This document shows, one piece after another, positions 1-11,294 of a stretch of 64,000 nucleotides of DNA (position 1 is its first letter; the number at the start of each line of letters is the position of its first letter). The position numbers were made by a program, and so were the translations under genes. The notes below the pieces were generated by a model. The model made no database searches and had not been told where the DNA came from. It saw only the letters and a list, made by a program, of their open reading frames with translations. Origin of the DNA: an uncultured Bacteroidota bacterium (GTDB lineage: Bacteria; Bacteroidota; Bacteroidia; Chitinophagales; Chitinophagaceae); contig CAIOIZ010000116.1 in NCBI GenBank assembly GCA_903858475.1, positions 1 through 64,000 of the forward strand, written 5' to 3'.

Positions 1-191
1 CGAATGAAGTCCGCTTCAACTGATAAAACAAAGATGAACAACTAAAGGCAAAACGTAAAACACAGTCATCTTATCCAACTGTGGATAACGTCAAAAAGAG
101 TCAACCAAAATCAGGACGAGACATACTCGGGCGACCTGCTAATTTTGACTGACTGCAAGAAATTAACTATTACAACTCAGCTATTTTCAAC

Positions 192-1766
192 ATGACAAAA
201 ATAAAATACTGCTTTACATTCCTTTTTCTCTTTTGCGTTGCACTTACAAATGCACAGCAAACTCATATTGACAGTTTGAAACAACAACTGTCAATAGCAA
301 AGGCAGACACTGTGAAAATTAGTTTAGACTTTCAAATTAGCAAAGCATATGCTAACACCAATCCTGATTCAATGGTGTTATACTCCAGGAAAACAATCCA
401 GTTGTTGCATCATTTATTAGCCACAGAAAATGTAGACAGCTTTAAAATGCAAATCTTATGGAACATAGCTGACATGTATCAATATGTGAGCAATGATTCA
501 ATGGTATTTTATGCACAGCAAGTATTGCTAATTTGTATAAAAAACAGAAATAGTTTCCCTGCCGGTACTGAAGCGAAGGCATTATTAAATCTTGCGGGTT
601 CATTGTGGTGGGCAGGAAATTACCCTGATGCGAAGGAAACCTATTTTAAAGCATTGCAATTAGCTGAACCGCTTGCAGACACCCTCCTTATAGGGCGCAT
701 TTACAACGGTATTGCAATGGTAAACAGAAATGCAGGCAATTATCGGGAGGCAATAAACTATTATACAAAAGCGGAAAATTTAACGAGGTCAATTCCCGAC
801 AATCAGGTATTAAATACACTTTTAGTTGACAAGGGAAAATCCTATGAACAACTCGGCATCCTGGATTCTGCATACACCTATGTTCAGGAATGTCTATCCA
901 TGTATTTCAGAAAGTTTCAAGGCAAAAATGTTTATGGAGGGGGAATACACTCTGCAATGGGAGTCATTTATTCCAAGATGGGAAAAGAACAATTGGCCGT
1001 TGAATTTTTCAGACAATCGTTTCAATTGAATACAGAGATAAATGAAATCCGTTTGCTTGCCCGTGGCTATTGCGAATTTGCCGAACATTTTGACCGCTTC
1101 AATCAACGGGATTCAGCGATTTACTACGCCACAAAAGGTTTTTTGATTGACCAAAAATTTAATTTACTGGTTCAGCAATTGCAAGCAGCCGCATTATTGA
1201 CCAAACTTTACAAACAGGAAAATAAGATTGATAGTGCGTTCAAGTATCAACAACTAATGATTGAAACAAGAGATAGTGTTTTCAGCAATGAAAAAATTAA
1301 TCGATTGCAAACATTGGAGTTTAATGAACAATTACGACAGCAAGAGTTAGCATCTGAAAAAACAAAGTCCGAAGAAGAACGAAAAATAAATATCCAGTAT
1401 GCCTTGATTGCAATCGGACTTGTTACTCTTATTATCTTGTTTTTGTTTCTTAGCCGAAGTTTTATTACCAACTCCAAACTAATTTCTTTTTTTGGAGTGA
1501 TTGCCTTGTTGCTTGTTTTTGAATTTCTCAATTTATTACTCCATCCATTCTTAGAAAGAATTACTCATCACTCCCCTATCTTCATGTTGCTTGGGTTAGT
1601 TTGTATTGCAGCTTTGCTTGTGCCCTTGCACCATAAATTAGAAAAATGGACAACAGTAAAACTGGTCGAGAAAAATAAAGCGACAAGATTGGCAAATGCA
1701 AAAAAAACCATTGATAAATTAGAAGATAAGATGAAAGATCCGAATGAAAGTAGCAAGAATGCATAA
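192..1766 (+). CDS. TPR-repeat exported membrane protein
   Basis: No specific function recognised. The 524-aa product starts with a signal peptide (hydrophobic run ending TNAQQ). About 350 residues of tetratricopeptide-like helices follow, with repeats such as NYPDAKETYFKALQLA and NYREAINYYTKAENL. Next come a charged coiled-coil stretch (QQELASEKTKSEEERK), three hydrophobic segments (about residues 398-415, 425-445 and 457-475) and a charged coiled-coil tail. This architecture resembles Bacteroidota TPR histidine kinases, but no kinase or DNA-binding domain follows, so it is more likely a scaffold or sensor that passes signals by protein contact (inference). It stands alone, with 191 bp of non-coding DNA before it and 268 bp after it. 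Confidence 0.8.
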   Translation: MTKIKYCFTFLFLFCVALTNAQQTHIDSLKQQLSIAKADTVKISLDFQISKAYANTNPDSMVLYSRKTIQLLHHLLATENVDSFKMQILWNIADMYQYVSNDSMVFYAQQVLLICIKNRNSFPAGTEAKALLNLAGSLWWAGNYPDAKETYFKALQLAEPLADTLLIGRIYNGIAMVNRNAGNYREAINYYTKAENLTRSIPDNQVLNTLLVDKGKSYEQLGILDSAYTYVQECLSMYFRKFQGKNVYGGGIHSAMGVIYSKMGKEQLAVEFFRQSFQLNTEINEIRLLARGYCEFAEHFDRFNQRDSAIYYATKGFLIDQKFNLLVQQLQAAALLTKLYKQENKIDSAFKYQQLMIETRDSVFSNEKINRLQTLEFNEQLRQQELASEKTKSEEERKINIQYALIAIGLVTLIILFLFLSRSFITNSKLISFFGVIALLLVFEFLNLLLHPFLERITHHSPIFMLLGLVCIAALLVPLHHKLEKWTTVKLVEKNKATRLANAKKTIDKLEDKMKDPNESSKNA

Positions 1767-1871
1767 AAATAGCTTGGTGCAATTGTGGCTGACCGACTAA
1801 CCTACAACCCCCAGCATTGGTATTTGCAAAAACTGGCGGAACCTTGAAACATCAGCAATGTGCAAATATCA

Positions 1872-1930
1872 GCAGCGGTTCGAACTCGACATTCAATTTT
1901 CAGGATTAGTTCATAACTTCAGCTTTTCAA
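1872..1930. repeat. Degenerate intergenic repeat, copy 1
   Basis: The sequence gcggttcgaactcgac, followed by ttcaatttt and ttagttcataacttcagc, recurs in the same order in the next intergenic region (3030-3100), with gaps. Neither copy is coding. The pair brackets the CPBP gene. Confidence 0.4.
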
Positions 1931-2034
1931 CTTGGCTTTAGATTCTGACTGGACAAGCAATGAATTCCCTGCCTTTGCAAAACCTCGACCCTTGTGTGCA
2001 AGCTAAAATTGCATTTTCAGATTAAAAATAAAAT

Positions 2035-2733
2035 ATGATAGGTATTATCGTTCAGCTTTCCCTTTCTTGGTTAATAGTTTGGCTTTTTGAAAAAGGGAGT
2101 TTGTCTTTTTTAGGATTCTACCCAACAAAAGGAAGGCTATTTGATTTCGTTCTATTCTTCTTAATTACTGCTATTTGTTGCTCAACAGGCTTCTTCTTGC
2201 GCATGTATTTCGCAAAAGAGCAATGGAGCCTAAACCATTCCCTTACACCTAATATTATTCTAGAAGCGGTTTGGTGGAATGTTAAGTCGGTACTGTTTGA
2301 AGAACTAATTTTTAGAGGCATAATTTTTTATATTCTCATTAAAAAAATTGGTTCTCTGAAAGCAATTATGATCTCAGCAATTGCTTTCGGAATTTATCAT
2401 TGGTTCTCCCATGAAGTAATTGGAAATCCCATACAAATGGCAATGACTTTTGTCATTACAGGAATTATGGGGCTTTTATATGCATATGGGTATGCAAAAA
2501 CTTTCTCACTCTACATACCCTGTGCAATTCACTTGGGCTGGAACTTAACACAAGGATTTGTTTTCTCTCAAGGGCCAATTGGAAAAGGAATATTCATACA
2601 AGGTATGCCACAGCCCATCGTAAATGTTTCTTATTTGGTTTTCTTTATTATTTTATTAGTTCCCATGCTAAGTACTTTGCTAATAAATTTCTTCTTATTG
2701 CGACAGCGCAAGCAAACAGAATTTAAGCAATAA
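2035..2733 (+). CDS. CPBP family intramembrane metalloprotease
   Basis: A 232-aa multi-pass membrane protein of the CPBP/CAAX-protease (ABI) family. All three diagnostic motifs are visible: FEELIFRG with the Glu-Glu pair at residues 89-90 and Arg94, FGIYHW with His122, and HLGWN with His166 and Asn170. In this family the Glu and His residues activate water or bind metal for intramembrane cleavage. In bacteria some members act on secreted peptides or in self-immunity, but the substrate here is unknown. About six or seven hydrophobic segments are present. It is a single gene flanked by long repeat-like intergenic stretches, consistent with an accessory cassette. Confidence 0.85.
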   Translation: MIGIIVQLSLSWLIVWLFEKGSLSFLGFYPTKGRLFDFVLFFLITAICCSTGFFLRMYFAKEQWSLNHSLTPNIILEAVWWNVKSVLFEELIFRGIIFYILIKKIGSLKAIMISAIAFGIYHWFSHEVIGNPIQMAMTFVITGIMGLLYAYGYAKTFSLYIPCAIHLGWNLTQGFVFSQGPIGKGIFIQGMPQPIVNVSYLVFFIILLVPMLSTLLINFFLLRQRKQTEFKQ

Positions 2734-3223
2734 GTACAGCGCCAAATAATATTGGGTTTTTAGCCGCCGTAGGTAGTTGCCGCCGTTTGGTCTTCGACCA
2801 ACGGCTATAGCCGATACCACAACGCTTAATACAAAAAATATAAAATACAAAAAAAGCAATGGCATTTATGTTGCCCGTTCGTGGGGAGAACAGACGGGCA
2901 GAAACATTATACAATTGGCGGCTTAAATTGGACAACCAAGACTAACATAATAACAACGAACCGCTAACAAGCAGTTTGCCAAAACTGTGACTCAACAAAC
3001 TAATTTCAGCTAAGTGCAAAGCCAGGCTTTGGTTCGGGCTCGACAAACTCCCGATAGCTATCGGAATTCAACTTAAGTTCTTAACTTCAACAGCAGTTTT
3101 TCAATCAGCAGCGGCTGTGGGCAAAGGATTACTAATGCCCCTCCTGCACAAAGCCTTCTCGTTGTACGACGCACTGAGAAACAAACGACAAATAACAAAT
3201 TAACACTTAAAAAATAAACTATT
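2734..3223. other. 490-bp intergenic region with hairpins and degenerate repeat
   Basis: No convincing gene in either strand. It contains a bulged hairpin at 2783-2805 (GCCGTTTGGTC ttc GACCAACGGC), a perfect 14-bp palindrome at 3051-3064 (CCGATAGCTATCGG) and the second copy of the degenerate element (about 3030-3100). The segments around 2958-2985 and 3085-3116 form a weak imperfect inverted repeat (CCGCT..TTG..AAAACTG). The layout recalls recombination sites between gene cassettes, but no integrase is in the window. Confidence 0.45.
3030..3100. repeat. Degenerate intergenic repeat, copy 2
   Basis: Shares ggttcg..ctcgaca, ttcaactt and ttagttc/taacttcaacagc blocks with 1872-1930, interrupted here by the CCGATAGCTATCGG palindrome. 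Non-coding. Confidence 0.4.
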
Positions 3224-3661
3224 ATGGCAAGTATCAATCCACACATTAATTTCAACGGCAACGCCGAAGAAGCATTCAACTTTTACAAATCCGTATTTGG
3301 CGGTGAGTTTGCCAAAATAATGCGTTTCAAAGATTTAGCCACTGCTGAATTTCCAGTAGCAGGCAATGAAGCGAATAAAATAATGCATATTGCTTTACCA
3401 ATTGGTAATAGTATTTTAATGGCCAATGATGTGCCTGAAATAATGGGACGAACAAATGAAAATGAGAACAGAAGCAAAATTGTAATTAGTGCAGAAAGCA
3501 AAGCAGAAGCCGACAAATTATTCAATGGACTTTCGGCTGGCGGACAAATTGAAATGCCTATTACTGACAGCCCTTGGGGTTCCTACTTTGGTATGTTTAG
3601 AGATAAATATGGTATCGAATGGATGATAGATTTTGATTCGAATTATAAGGCAAATATATAA
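3224..3661 (+). CDS. VOC family (PhnB-like glyoxalase) protein
   Basis: A 145-aa soluble protein of the vicinal oxygen chelate superfamily, PhnB/3-demethylubiquinone-methyltransferase-like branch. The N-terminus INPHINFNGNAEEAFNFYKS, the FGGEF turn, and the C-terminal WGSYFGMFRDKYGIEWMIDF are characteristic of the family. Many members are annotated only by fold. Some bind divalent metal, but this branch often lacks a full metal site, and no substrate can be assigned. The start follows an A-rich leader (aaaaaataaactattATG). Single gene in the accessory stretch; a 14-codon ORF overlaps its stop but is too short to call. Confidence 0.8.
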   Translation: MASINPHINFNGNAEEAFNFYKSVFGGEFAKIMRFKDLATAEFPVAGNEANKIMHIALPIGNSILMANDVPEIMGRTNENENRSKIVISAESKAEADKLFNGLSAGGQIEMPITDSPWGSYFGMFRDKYGIEWMIDFDSNYKANI

Positions 3662-3748
3662 TGGAGGGAATCAAAGACAAACTAACAGAAATTTGGCAAT
3701 CATAAAATGACTCTGTGCAAAAATGAACGAAATAAAGTAAAATCAAAA

Positions 3749-4270
3749 ATGAAATTTCAAATACAAAATAGCAATATTAACGACATAGACGAAATTTTCC
3801 GTTTATACAAAATCGCCACCGATTTCCAAAAGACAAAATTTACAGTTCACTGGCCTGAATTTGAAAGAAAACTTATTGAAACTGAAATTGCAGAAAATAG
3901 ACAATGGAAAATAGTTGTAGATGAAAAAATTGCTTGTGTTTGGGCCACCACTTTCCATGACCCTCAAATTTGGGAGGAAAAAGACGGAGACCCCTCCGTT
4001 TATATTCACCGAATTGCAACAAATCCTGATTTTAGAGGACAGCATTTAGTTGTACAAATAGTAGAATGGGTTAAAATTTATGCCAAAGAAAATCAAAAAC
4101 AATTTGTTAGAATGGATACTGTTGGCGACAATCCTGGGCTAATTAATTATTACACAAAATGTGGTTTTAACTTTTTGGGATTGTTGAAACTTAAAAATAC
4201 GGAAGGACTTCCTGCTCATTACGACAACGCAACAGTAAGTTTATTTCAAATGACAATCACCACTAAATAA
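3749..4270 (+). CDS. GNAT family N-acetyltransferase
   Basis: A GCN5-type acetyltransferase of about 173 aa. The acetyl-CoA-binding region is seen as VYIHRIATNPDFRGQHLV with Arg/Gly before the helix, followed by the beta-bulge region and NYYTKCGFNFLG, typical of motif B. The ORF track begins at 3707, but the start at 3749 (MKFQIQNSNINDIDEI) matches where GNAT domains begin, and the 14 upstream residues are lysine-rich and low complexity. The substrate (small amine, antibiotic or protein) cannot be inferred. It follows the VOC gene on the same strand after about 87 bp. Confidence 0.8.
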   Translation: MKFQIQNSNINDIDEIFRLYKIATDFQKTKFTVHWPEFERKLIETEIAENRQWKIVVDEKIACVWATTFHDPQIWEEKDGDPSVYIHRIATNPDFRGQHLVVQIVEWVKIYAKENQKQFVRMDTVGDNPGLINYYTKCGFNFLGLLKLKNTEGLPAHYDNATVSLFQMTITTK

Positions 4271-4388
4271 TAAAATAAGCAGCGGTATTGGAATTTAAAG
4301 GAAGGGCTTTGAAAAAAACCCAGCATACTTCATTTGCAACAATATAGACAAGTCAGGAATACTCACTGATAAAATAAAATACACAGCT

Positions 4389-4396
4389 ATCTTTGT
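4389..4396 (+). promoter_or_regulatory. Candidate -7 box upstream of esterase
   Basis: TATCTTTG matches the Bacteroidota -7 consensus TAnnTTTG and lies 37 nt before the esterase start. No good -33 element was found, so support is partial. Confidence 0.35.
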
Positions 4397-4433
4397 AATG
4401 AACCACGCCATAAAATAATTAACCGAATATAAT

Positions 4434-5306
4434 ATGAATAGGATATTTCTACTTTTCTGTTTGACCTTTTTCACCACTTTACTGTTCGGACAAAATAATC
4501 AAGTAAACCAAACCGAAACAACCAAACCCTTTATCCTGGGCCTTATAGACGAAATTCAATCAACAGCATTAGCTGAAAAAAGAATTTTGAATATTTATCT
4601 TCCAGAAGGTTACAATAAAAACGACAGCACGAAATACCCAGTAATCTACTTATTAGATGGCTCAGCAAACGAAGATTTTATTCACGTTGTTGGACTTGTA
4701 CAGTTCTATAATTTTGAATGGATCAACCAGGTCCCAAAATCCATTGTAGTTGGTATTGCATCGGTTGATAGAGAGCGAGATTTTACTTTTCCAACATCTA
4801 GTGAGGAACTGAAAACAACATTTGCAAGAGCAGGACACTCGGATAAATTTATTTCATTTCTTGAAAAGGAATTACAGCAATTTATAGAAACTAAGTACAA
4901 AGGAAATAAAGACAAAACCCTTATCGGACAATCATTAGGGGGCCTATTAGCAACTGAAATCTTACTTAAAAAACCAAGGTTATTTAATAAATATATTATC
5001 ATTAGTCCAAGTTTATGGTGGGACAATGGCTCGCTTTTAAACCAACAATCCCCGATTGCAAGCGCTGGCTTTACTCAACAAACAGCTATATATATTGGCG
5101 TAGGAAAAGAAGGTCTAACACCCACAAAAATTCCGAGAGTGATGGAAGTAGATGCTAATTTATTAACCGAAAAAATAAAAGAAACGAAAAATAACAACGT
5201 AAAAGTATTTTTCGATTATTTACCACAAGAAAATCACGCAACCATAATGCACCAAGCCTTGTCCAATGCATTTAAAATTTTATACCCAATTTTAACGAAT
5301 AATTGA
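4434..5306 (+). CDS. Secreted alpha/beta-hydrolase, esterase D/IroE-like
   Basis: A 290-aa protein with an N-terminal signal peptide ending near LLFGQ. It belongs to the putative esterase family PF00756 (IroE/Fes, esterase D-like). The YPVIYLLDG strand, nucleophile elbow GQSLGG (Ser167) and late ENHATIMH (His268) give the expected Ser and His of the triad, and ISPSLWWDN is a hallmark of the family. Relatives hydrolyse siderophore trilactones or acyl and feruloyl esters. The immediately downstream GH2 enzyme (25-bp gap, same strand) makes a role in carbohydrate ester removal plausible, but this is inference. Confidence 0.8.
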   Translation: MNRIFLLFCLTFFTTLLFGQNNQVNQTETTKPFILGLIDEIQSTALAEKRILNIYLPEGYNKNDSTKYPVIYLLDGSANEDFIHVVGLVQFYNFEWINQVPKSIVVGIASVDRERDFTFPTSSEELKTTFARAGHSDKFISFLEKELQQFIETKYKGNKDKTLIGQSLGGLLATEILLKKPRLFNKYIIISPSLWWDNGSLLNQQSPIASAGFTQQTAIYIGVGKEGLTPTKIPRVMEVDANLLTEKIKETKNNNVKVFFDYLPQENHATIMHQALSNAFKILYPILTNN

Positions 5307-5331
5307 TAACCCTAAAAAAGAATGGGCAACA

Positions 5332-7131
5332 ATGAGAATACTTTTATTTTTTGTGTTACTCCAAAACTTTGCCTACGCACAGCAGATTACTATTCAAAAT
5401 AGCAAGAATAGACAAATCACCCATTTAAATGGCGATTGGAATTACATCATTGATCCATACGAAACAGGCTACTATAGTTTTCACTTAGATGAATATGATA
5501 AAAAGAGTGATTTTCAAATGGGCGCATTTTTCAACAATTACCATTCCGCCAATAAAAATAATTTAATAGAATACGATTTCGACAAGTCTCCAAAAATGCG
5601 TATCCCAAATGATTGGAATACACAAGACGAGAAATTATTTTACTATGAAGGAACCGTATGGTTCAAAAAATCTTTTGATTACACACTGGCTAAACACAAA
5701 CGCCTATTTTTAAATTTTGCTGCTGTCAATTATCAAGCCGATGTGTACCTCAACGGCAAAAAACTAGGAACGCATGTAGGAGGATTTACTTCTTTTTGCT
5801 TCGAAATTTCAACTGTCATTAAAGAAAAAGACAATTATCTGGTGGTGAAAGTTGATAATAAAAGACTCAAAGATGCAGTACCAACCACCAATACCGATTG
5901 GTGGAATTATGGAGGCCTTACCCGAGAGGTTTCTTTAATGGAAGTGGCAGATGCTTTTATTGAAGATTATAGCATTCAACTTGACAAAAAAAACAACACT
6001 ACCATCGCTGGTTATATAAAAGTGAATACCCCAACAACCGGGCAACCCATAAGCATTAGCATTCCTGCCCTCAAAAAGATAATAACTGATACACTAGGGC
6101 CAACTGGAATACTAAATTTTAGCATACATACTGGAATGGGCGCTATCCAATATTGGTCGCCCAAAAACCCAAAACTATACGAAATTATTATTGACTACAA
6201 TGGAGAAACCATTAAAGATCGCATTGGATTTAGAACCATTGAAACAAATGCTGCTACCATTTTATTAAACGGCGCCCCTATTTTTTTAAAGGGCATATCT
6301 ATACACGAAGAGAATGCTACAGGAGGAAGAGGTAAAACAATTGAAGATGCTAAAAGACTCTTGAGTTGGGCAAAGGAATTGGGATGCAATTATGTACGGT
6401 TGGCACACTACCCGCATAATGAAAATACCATTCGTTTAGCGGATGAATTAGGCTTATTAGTTTGGGAAGAAATACCCGTGTATTGGACAATAAATTTCAA
6501 AAATCCCGCTACTTACCACAATGCCGAAAATCAACTGAATGAAATGATTGATAGAGATAAAAATAGGGCAAGTGTAATTATCTGGTCAATGGCCAATGAA
6601 ACTCCCCTATCTGATGAAAGAACATTTTTTATCAAAAACTTAATCAAGTATACAAAAAGTAAGGACTCCACTAGGTTAGTAAGTGCTGCGTTGCTAACAC
6701 AATACAGCAATGGCGTAAATAGCATCAATGATCCACTGGGGGAAGATTTAGATCTCATTGCCTTTAACCAATATTTGGGTTGGTACGGAGGAAATTTGGA
6801 AGATGCAGAAACTATAAAATGGACAAGCAAATACAATAAACCTTTGATTGTTTCTGAATTTGGCGGCGATGCAAAACAAGGACTGCATGGAGATAAGAAA
6901 GAACGATGGACCGAAGAGTATCAAGCATATTTATATATTCAGAATTTAAAAATGATAGATAAAATGCCCCATCTTGCTGGCCTTTCGCCTTGGATACTAG
7001 TCGATTTTAGGTCACCCCGTAGATTACTACCTGGCATACAAGATGGATATAATAGAAAAGGATTGATTTCGAATAAAGGAATAAAGAAGAAGGCTTTTTG
7101 GGTGCTAAATAAATATTATCTAAAAAAATAA
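5332..7131 (+). CDS. Exported glycoside hydrolase family 2 (beta-glucuronidase/galactosidase-like)
   Basis: A 599-aa exported enzyme (signal peptide ending FAYAQQ). The domain order is GH2 sugar-binding jelly roll (about 60-205), immunoglobulin-like domain (205-300) and TIM barrel (300-599). The catalytic acid/base is Glu423 in WSMANETP, and the nucleophile is Glu509 in VSEFGGD. The barrel entry NYVRLAHYPHNENTIRLADE is also typical. The length and sequence are closest to the shorter beta-glucuronidase-like GH2 enzymes rather than LacZ, but substrate specificity cannot be read from these motifs. It probably shares a transcript with the esterase upstream. Confidence 0.88.
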   Translation: MRILLFFVLLQNFAYAQQITIQNSKNRQITHLNGDWNYIIDPYETGYYSFHLDEYDKKSDFQMGAFFNNYHSANKNNLIEYDFDKSPKMRIPNDWNTQDEKLFYYEGTVWFKKSFDYTLAKHKRLFLNFAAVNYQADVYLNGKKLGTHVGGFTSFCFEISTVIKEKDNYLVVKVDNKRLKDAVPTTNTDWWNYGGLTREVSLMEVADAFIEDYSIQLDKKNNTTIAGYIKVNTPTTGQPISISIPALKKIITDTLGPTGILNFSIHTGMGAIQYWSPKNPKLYEIIIDYNGETIKDRIGFRTIETNAATILLNGAPIFLKGISIHEENATGGRGKTIEDAKRLLSWAKELGCNYVRLAHYPHNENTIRLADELGLLVWEEIPVYWTINFKNPATYHNAENQLNEMIDRDKNRASVIIWSMANETPLSDERTFFIKNLIKYTKSKDSTRLVSAALLTQYSNGVNSINDPLGEDLDLIAFNQYLGWYGGNLEDAETIKWTSKYNKPLIVSEFGGDAKQGLHGDKKERWTEEYQAYLYIQNLKMIDKMPHLAGLSPWILVDFRSPRRLLPGIQDGYNRKGLISNKGIKKKAFWVLNKYYLKK

Positions 7132-7256
7132 TGATAGTCCAATTTTAAAAGTACATTTATTGAAATTTAATAACCCAGTAAGCACTATTTTTTTCTATTT
7201 TTACATTACTCCTAAAACAAAGTACCTGAGCATTAATTTTCCCATTCCAACTAAAT

Positions 7257-8240
7257 ATGCAGTATAATACATTACCAAAGATTGAACTTCATTTACATTT
7301 AGATTGTTCCTTGAGCTATGAAGTGGTGAAACAATTAAATCCCTCGATAACGCAGGAAGAATACACGCACACTTTTATTGCCCCGGCTAAATGTAGCGAC
7401 CTTGCAGATTATATAAGTCGCGCAAGAAGTGGTTTTGAATTAATGCAAACCAAGGAACAATTAAGACTGGTAACGCTCGATTTATTCAGACAACTGAAAG
7501 CCGATAATGTATTGTATGCAGAAATTAGATTTGCTCCCCTCCTACACATTGCAAAAGGCTTAAGTTCATCAGAAGTAGTGGAAATAGTCAATAAAGCAAC
7601 TGAAGAAGGCATCCAATCCTATGGCATTGAAGCAGGTCTTATTTTAAGTACCCTCCGGCATTATACTGCAGCAGAAAGTATGGAAACTATTGAGCTGGTA
7701 AAACAATTTAAAGGTTCTACAATAGTAGGATTTGATATTGCTGCTGATGAAGCGGGCTTTGGCATTGACAACCACATTAAGGCATTTGAATTTGCCCACC
7801 TCCATGACATTCCTTGTACAGCACATGCAGGTGAAGCCAAGGGACCAGAAAGCGTTTGGGAAACCCTGCAATATTTTAAACCTTCTCGTATAGGGCATGG
7901 GGTTAGAAGTGCAGAAGATCCGGCGCTGATGTTATTTTTAAAAGAAAATAATATTCATTTAGAAGTTTGTCCTACCAGCAATATTCAAACAAATGTATTT
8001 AATACAATCGAAGATCATTGTGCCAACAAAATTTTCGAATCCGGTATTTCAATGAGTATTAATACCGATGCAAGAGCCATTTCAAATGTTACATTGACAG
8101 ATGAGTACCAACTGATGGAAAAAGTTTTCAATTGGGATATCAAGCATTTTAAAAAATGCAATTTGGAAGCTATTCAACATGCATTTACAAGTACCGAAAA
8201 GAAAGAGAAGCTACGCAAACAGCTAGAATCAGCGTTTTAA
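7257..8240 (+). CDS. add: Adenosine deaminase family protein
   Basis: A 327-aa cytosolic metal-dependent hydrolase of the adenosine deaminase family. It deaminates adenosine or a related purine nucleoside or adenine. Zinc ligands are seen in ELHLHLD (His12, His14), in TAHAGEAKG (His with the adjacent catalytic Glu) and in INTDAR (Asp). SRIGHGVR carries the further active-site His, and LEVCPTSN is the conserved strand. Two usual positions differ: Cys replaces Gly after HLHLD, and Ala replaces the second Asp of the TDDP-type motif. The latter is tolerated in several bacterial branches. Monocistronic. Confidence 0.8.
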   Translation: MQYNTLPKIELHLHLDCSLSYEVVKQLNPSITQEEYTHTFIAPAKCSDLADYISRARSGFELMQTKEQLRLVTLDLFRQLKADNVLYAEIRFAPLLHIAKGLSSSEVVEIVNKATEEGIQSYGIEAGLILSTLRHYTAAESMETIELVKQFKGSTIVGFDIAADEAGFGIDNHIKAFEFAHLHDIPCTAHAGEAKGPESVWETLQYFKPSRIGHGVRSAEDPALMLFLKENNIHLEVCPTSNIQTNVFNTIEDHCANKIFESGISMSINTDARAISNVTLTDEYQLMEKVFNWDIKHFKKCNLEAIQHAFTSTEKKEKLRKQLESAF

Positions 8241-8422
8241 CAGCTACTTGTACCGCTCCCCAGCATTCCGCATCACACTGTTTGATGGTTAAAAATACGG
8301 CCTGAATCAATAATGAATTTTATTGTATAATTTTAACACAGCAACAGTAAAGTATATTCAATCTTTTCAATAATATTCATTAGCAATTTGATTGTTTACT
8401 TAGCCGAGTGTACACTAAATAA

Positions 8423-10648
<2,226 letters not shown>

Positions 10649-10741
10649 GTAAATTTTCGAGCTGGAACACACTGGCTACATTCATTGGGTGCTAAAATAT
10701 GGGCATGGCCACAACATCAACAGCTATTAGAATAGTCACTT

Positions 10742-11143
10742 TTAGTTTAGTGGCCGTTTATTAAATGCCAGAGGAGCTCCGCTTTTTTTTGTAGAATAAA
10801 ATTCAAAACTTTTATTTACACTATACTTGTAATTGGATTGCACTTTAAAAATCAATTCGAAATTCATCGTATCCATTGACTGCACAGTAATACCTGGGTA
10901 GTGTGGCAGCAAACTATCCAACAATGCAAAATTTTGCATGGCCGAATGCTGAACAGCGAATTCAAATTTATCGCCTAATACAGCTCGTTTAAAAGAGACA
11001 GCAGTAAAATGATACCGATAAGGCTGGATGCTAAAACTATAATCTTTCTGATTGATTAATAAAATGGGCAATGGGGAATCCTTCTCACTTGAATTGCAAG
11101 CAAGTAAAAGAATAGCCAGCCATATTAAACGTCTTCTCATCAT
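10742..11143 (-). CDS. Small predicted lipoprotein, unknown function
   Basis: A 133-aa product with a short hydrophobic leader ending in LLLACNSS, a lipoprotein signal (Cys at about residue 16), followed by a soluble domain of about 115 residues. No family was recognised. The start is a double ATG (11143 or 11140) preceded on the minus strand by aaagg. It is transcribed divergently from the cytochrome b gene (151-bp gap), so the two may share a control region. The sequence resembles small envelope lipoproteins with no enzymatic motif. Confidence 0.65.
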   Translation of the reverse strand: MMRRRLIWLAILLLACNSSEKDSPLPILLINQKDYSFSIQPYRYHFTAVSFKRAVLGDKFEFAVQHSAMQNFALLDSLLPHYPGITVQSMDTMNFELIFKVQSNYKYSVNKSFEFYSTKKSGAPLAFNKRPLN

Positions 11144-11294
11144 CCTTTAATAGGTTTATCAATAGCATTGATACAAATCCACCACCCATTGCCTTACAAA
11201 ATTAATAGACTTCCAATTCTTTTGCGAATAGAATTTAAAATCATTGTAACTTTAATGCTGTCTAATTAAAATAATTAGCTGAAATTTCCAACAA

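Noticed and set aside
70-89. TTATCCaactgtGGATAA, containing a perfect DnaA box on the minus strand
   Set aside because: A single box without dnaA, dnaN or a box cluster does not indicate an origin.
3661-3705. 14-codon ORF overlapping the VOC stop (MEGIKDKLTEIWQS)
   Set aside because: Too short and no conservation evidence; a chance frame.
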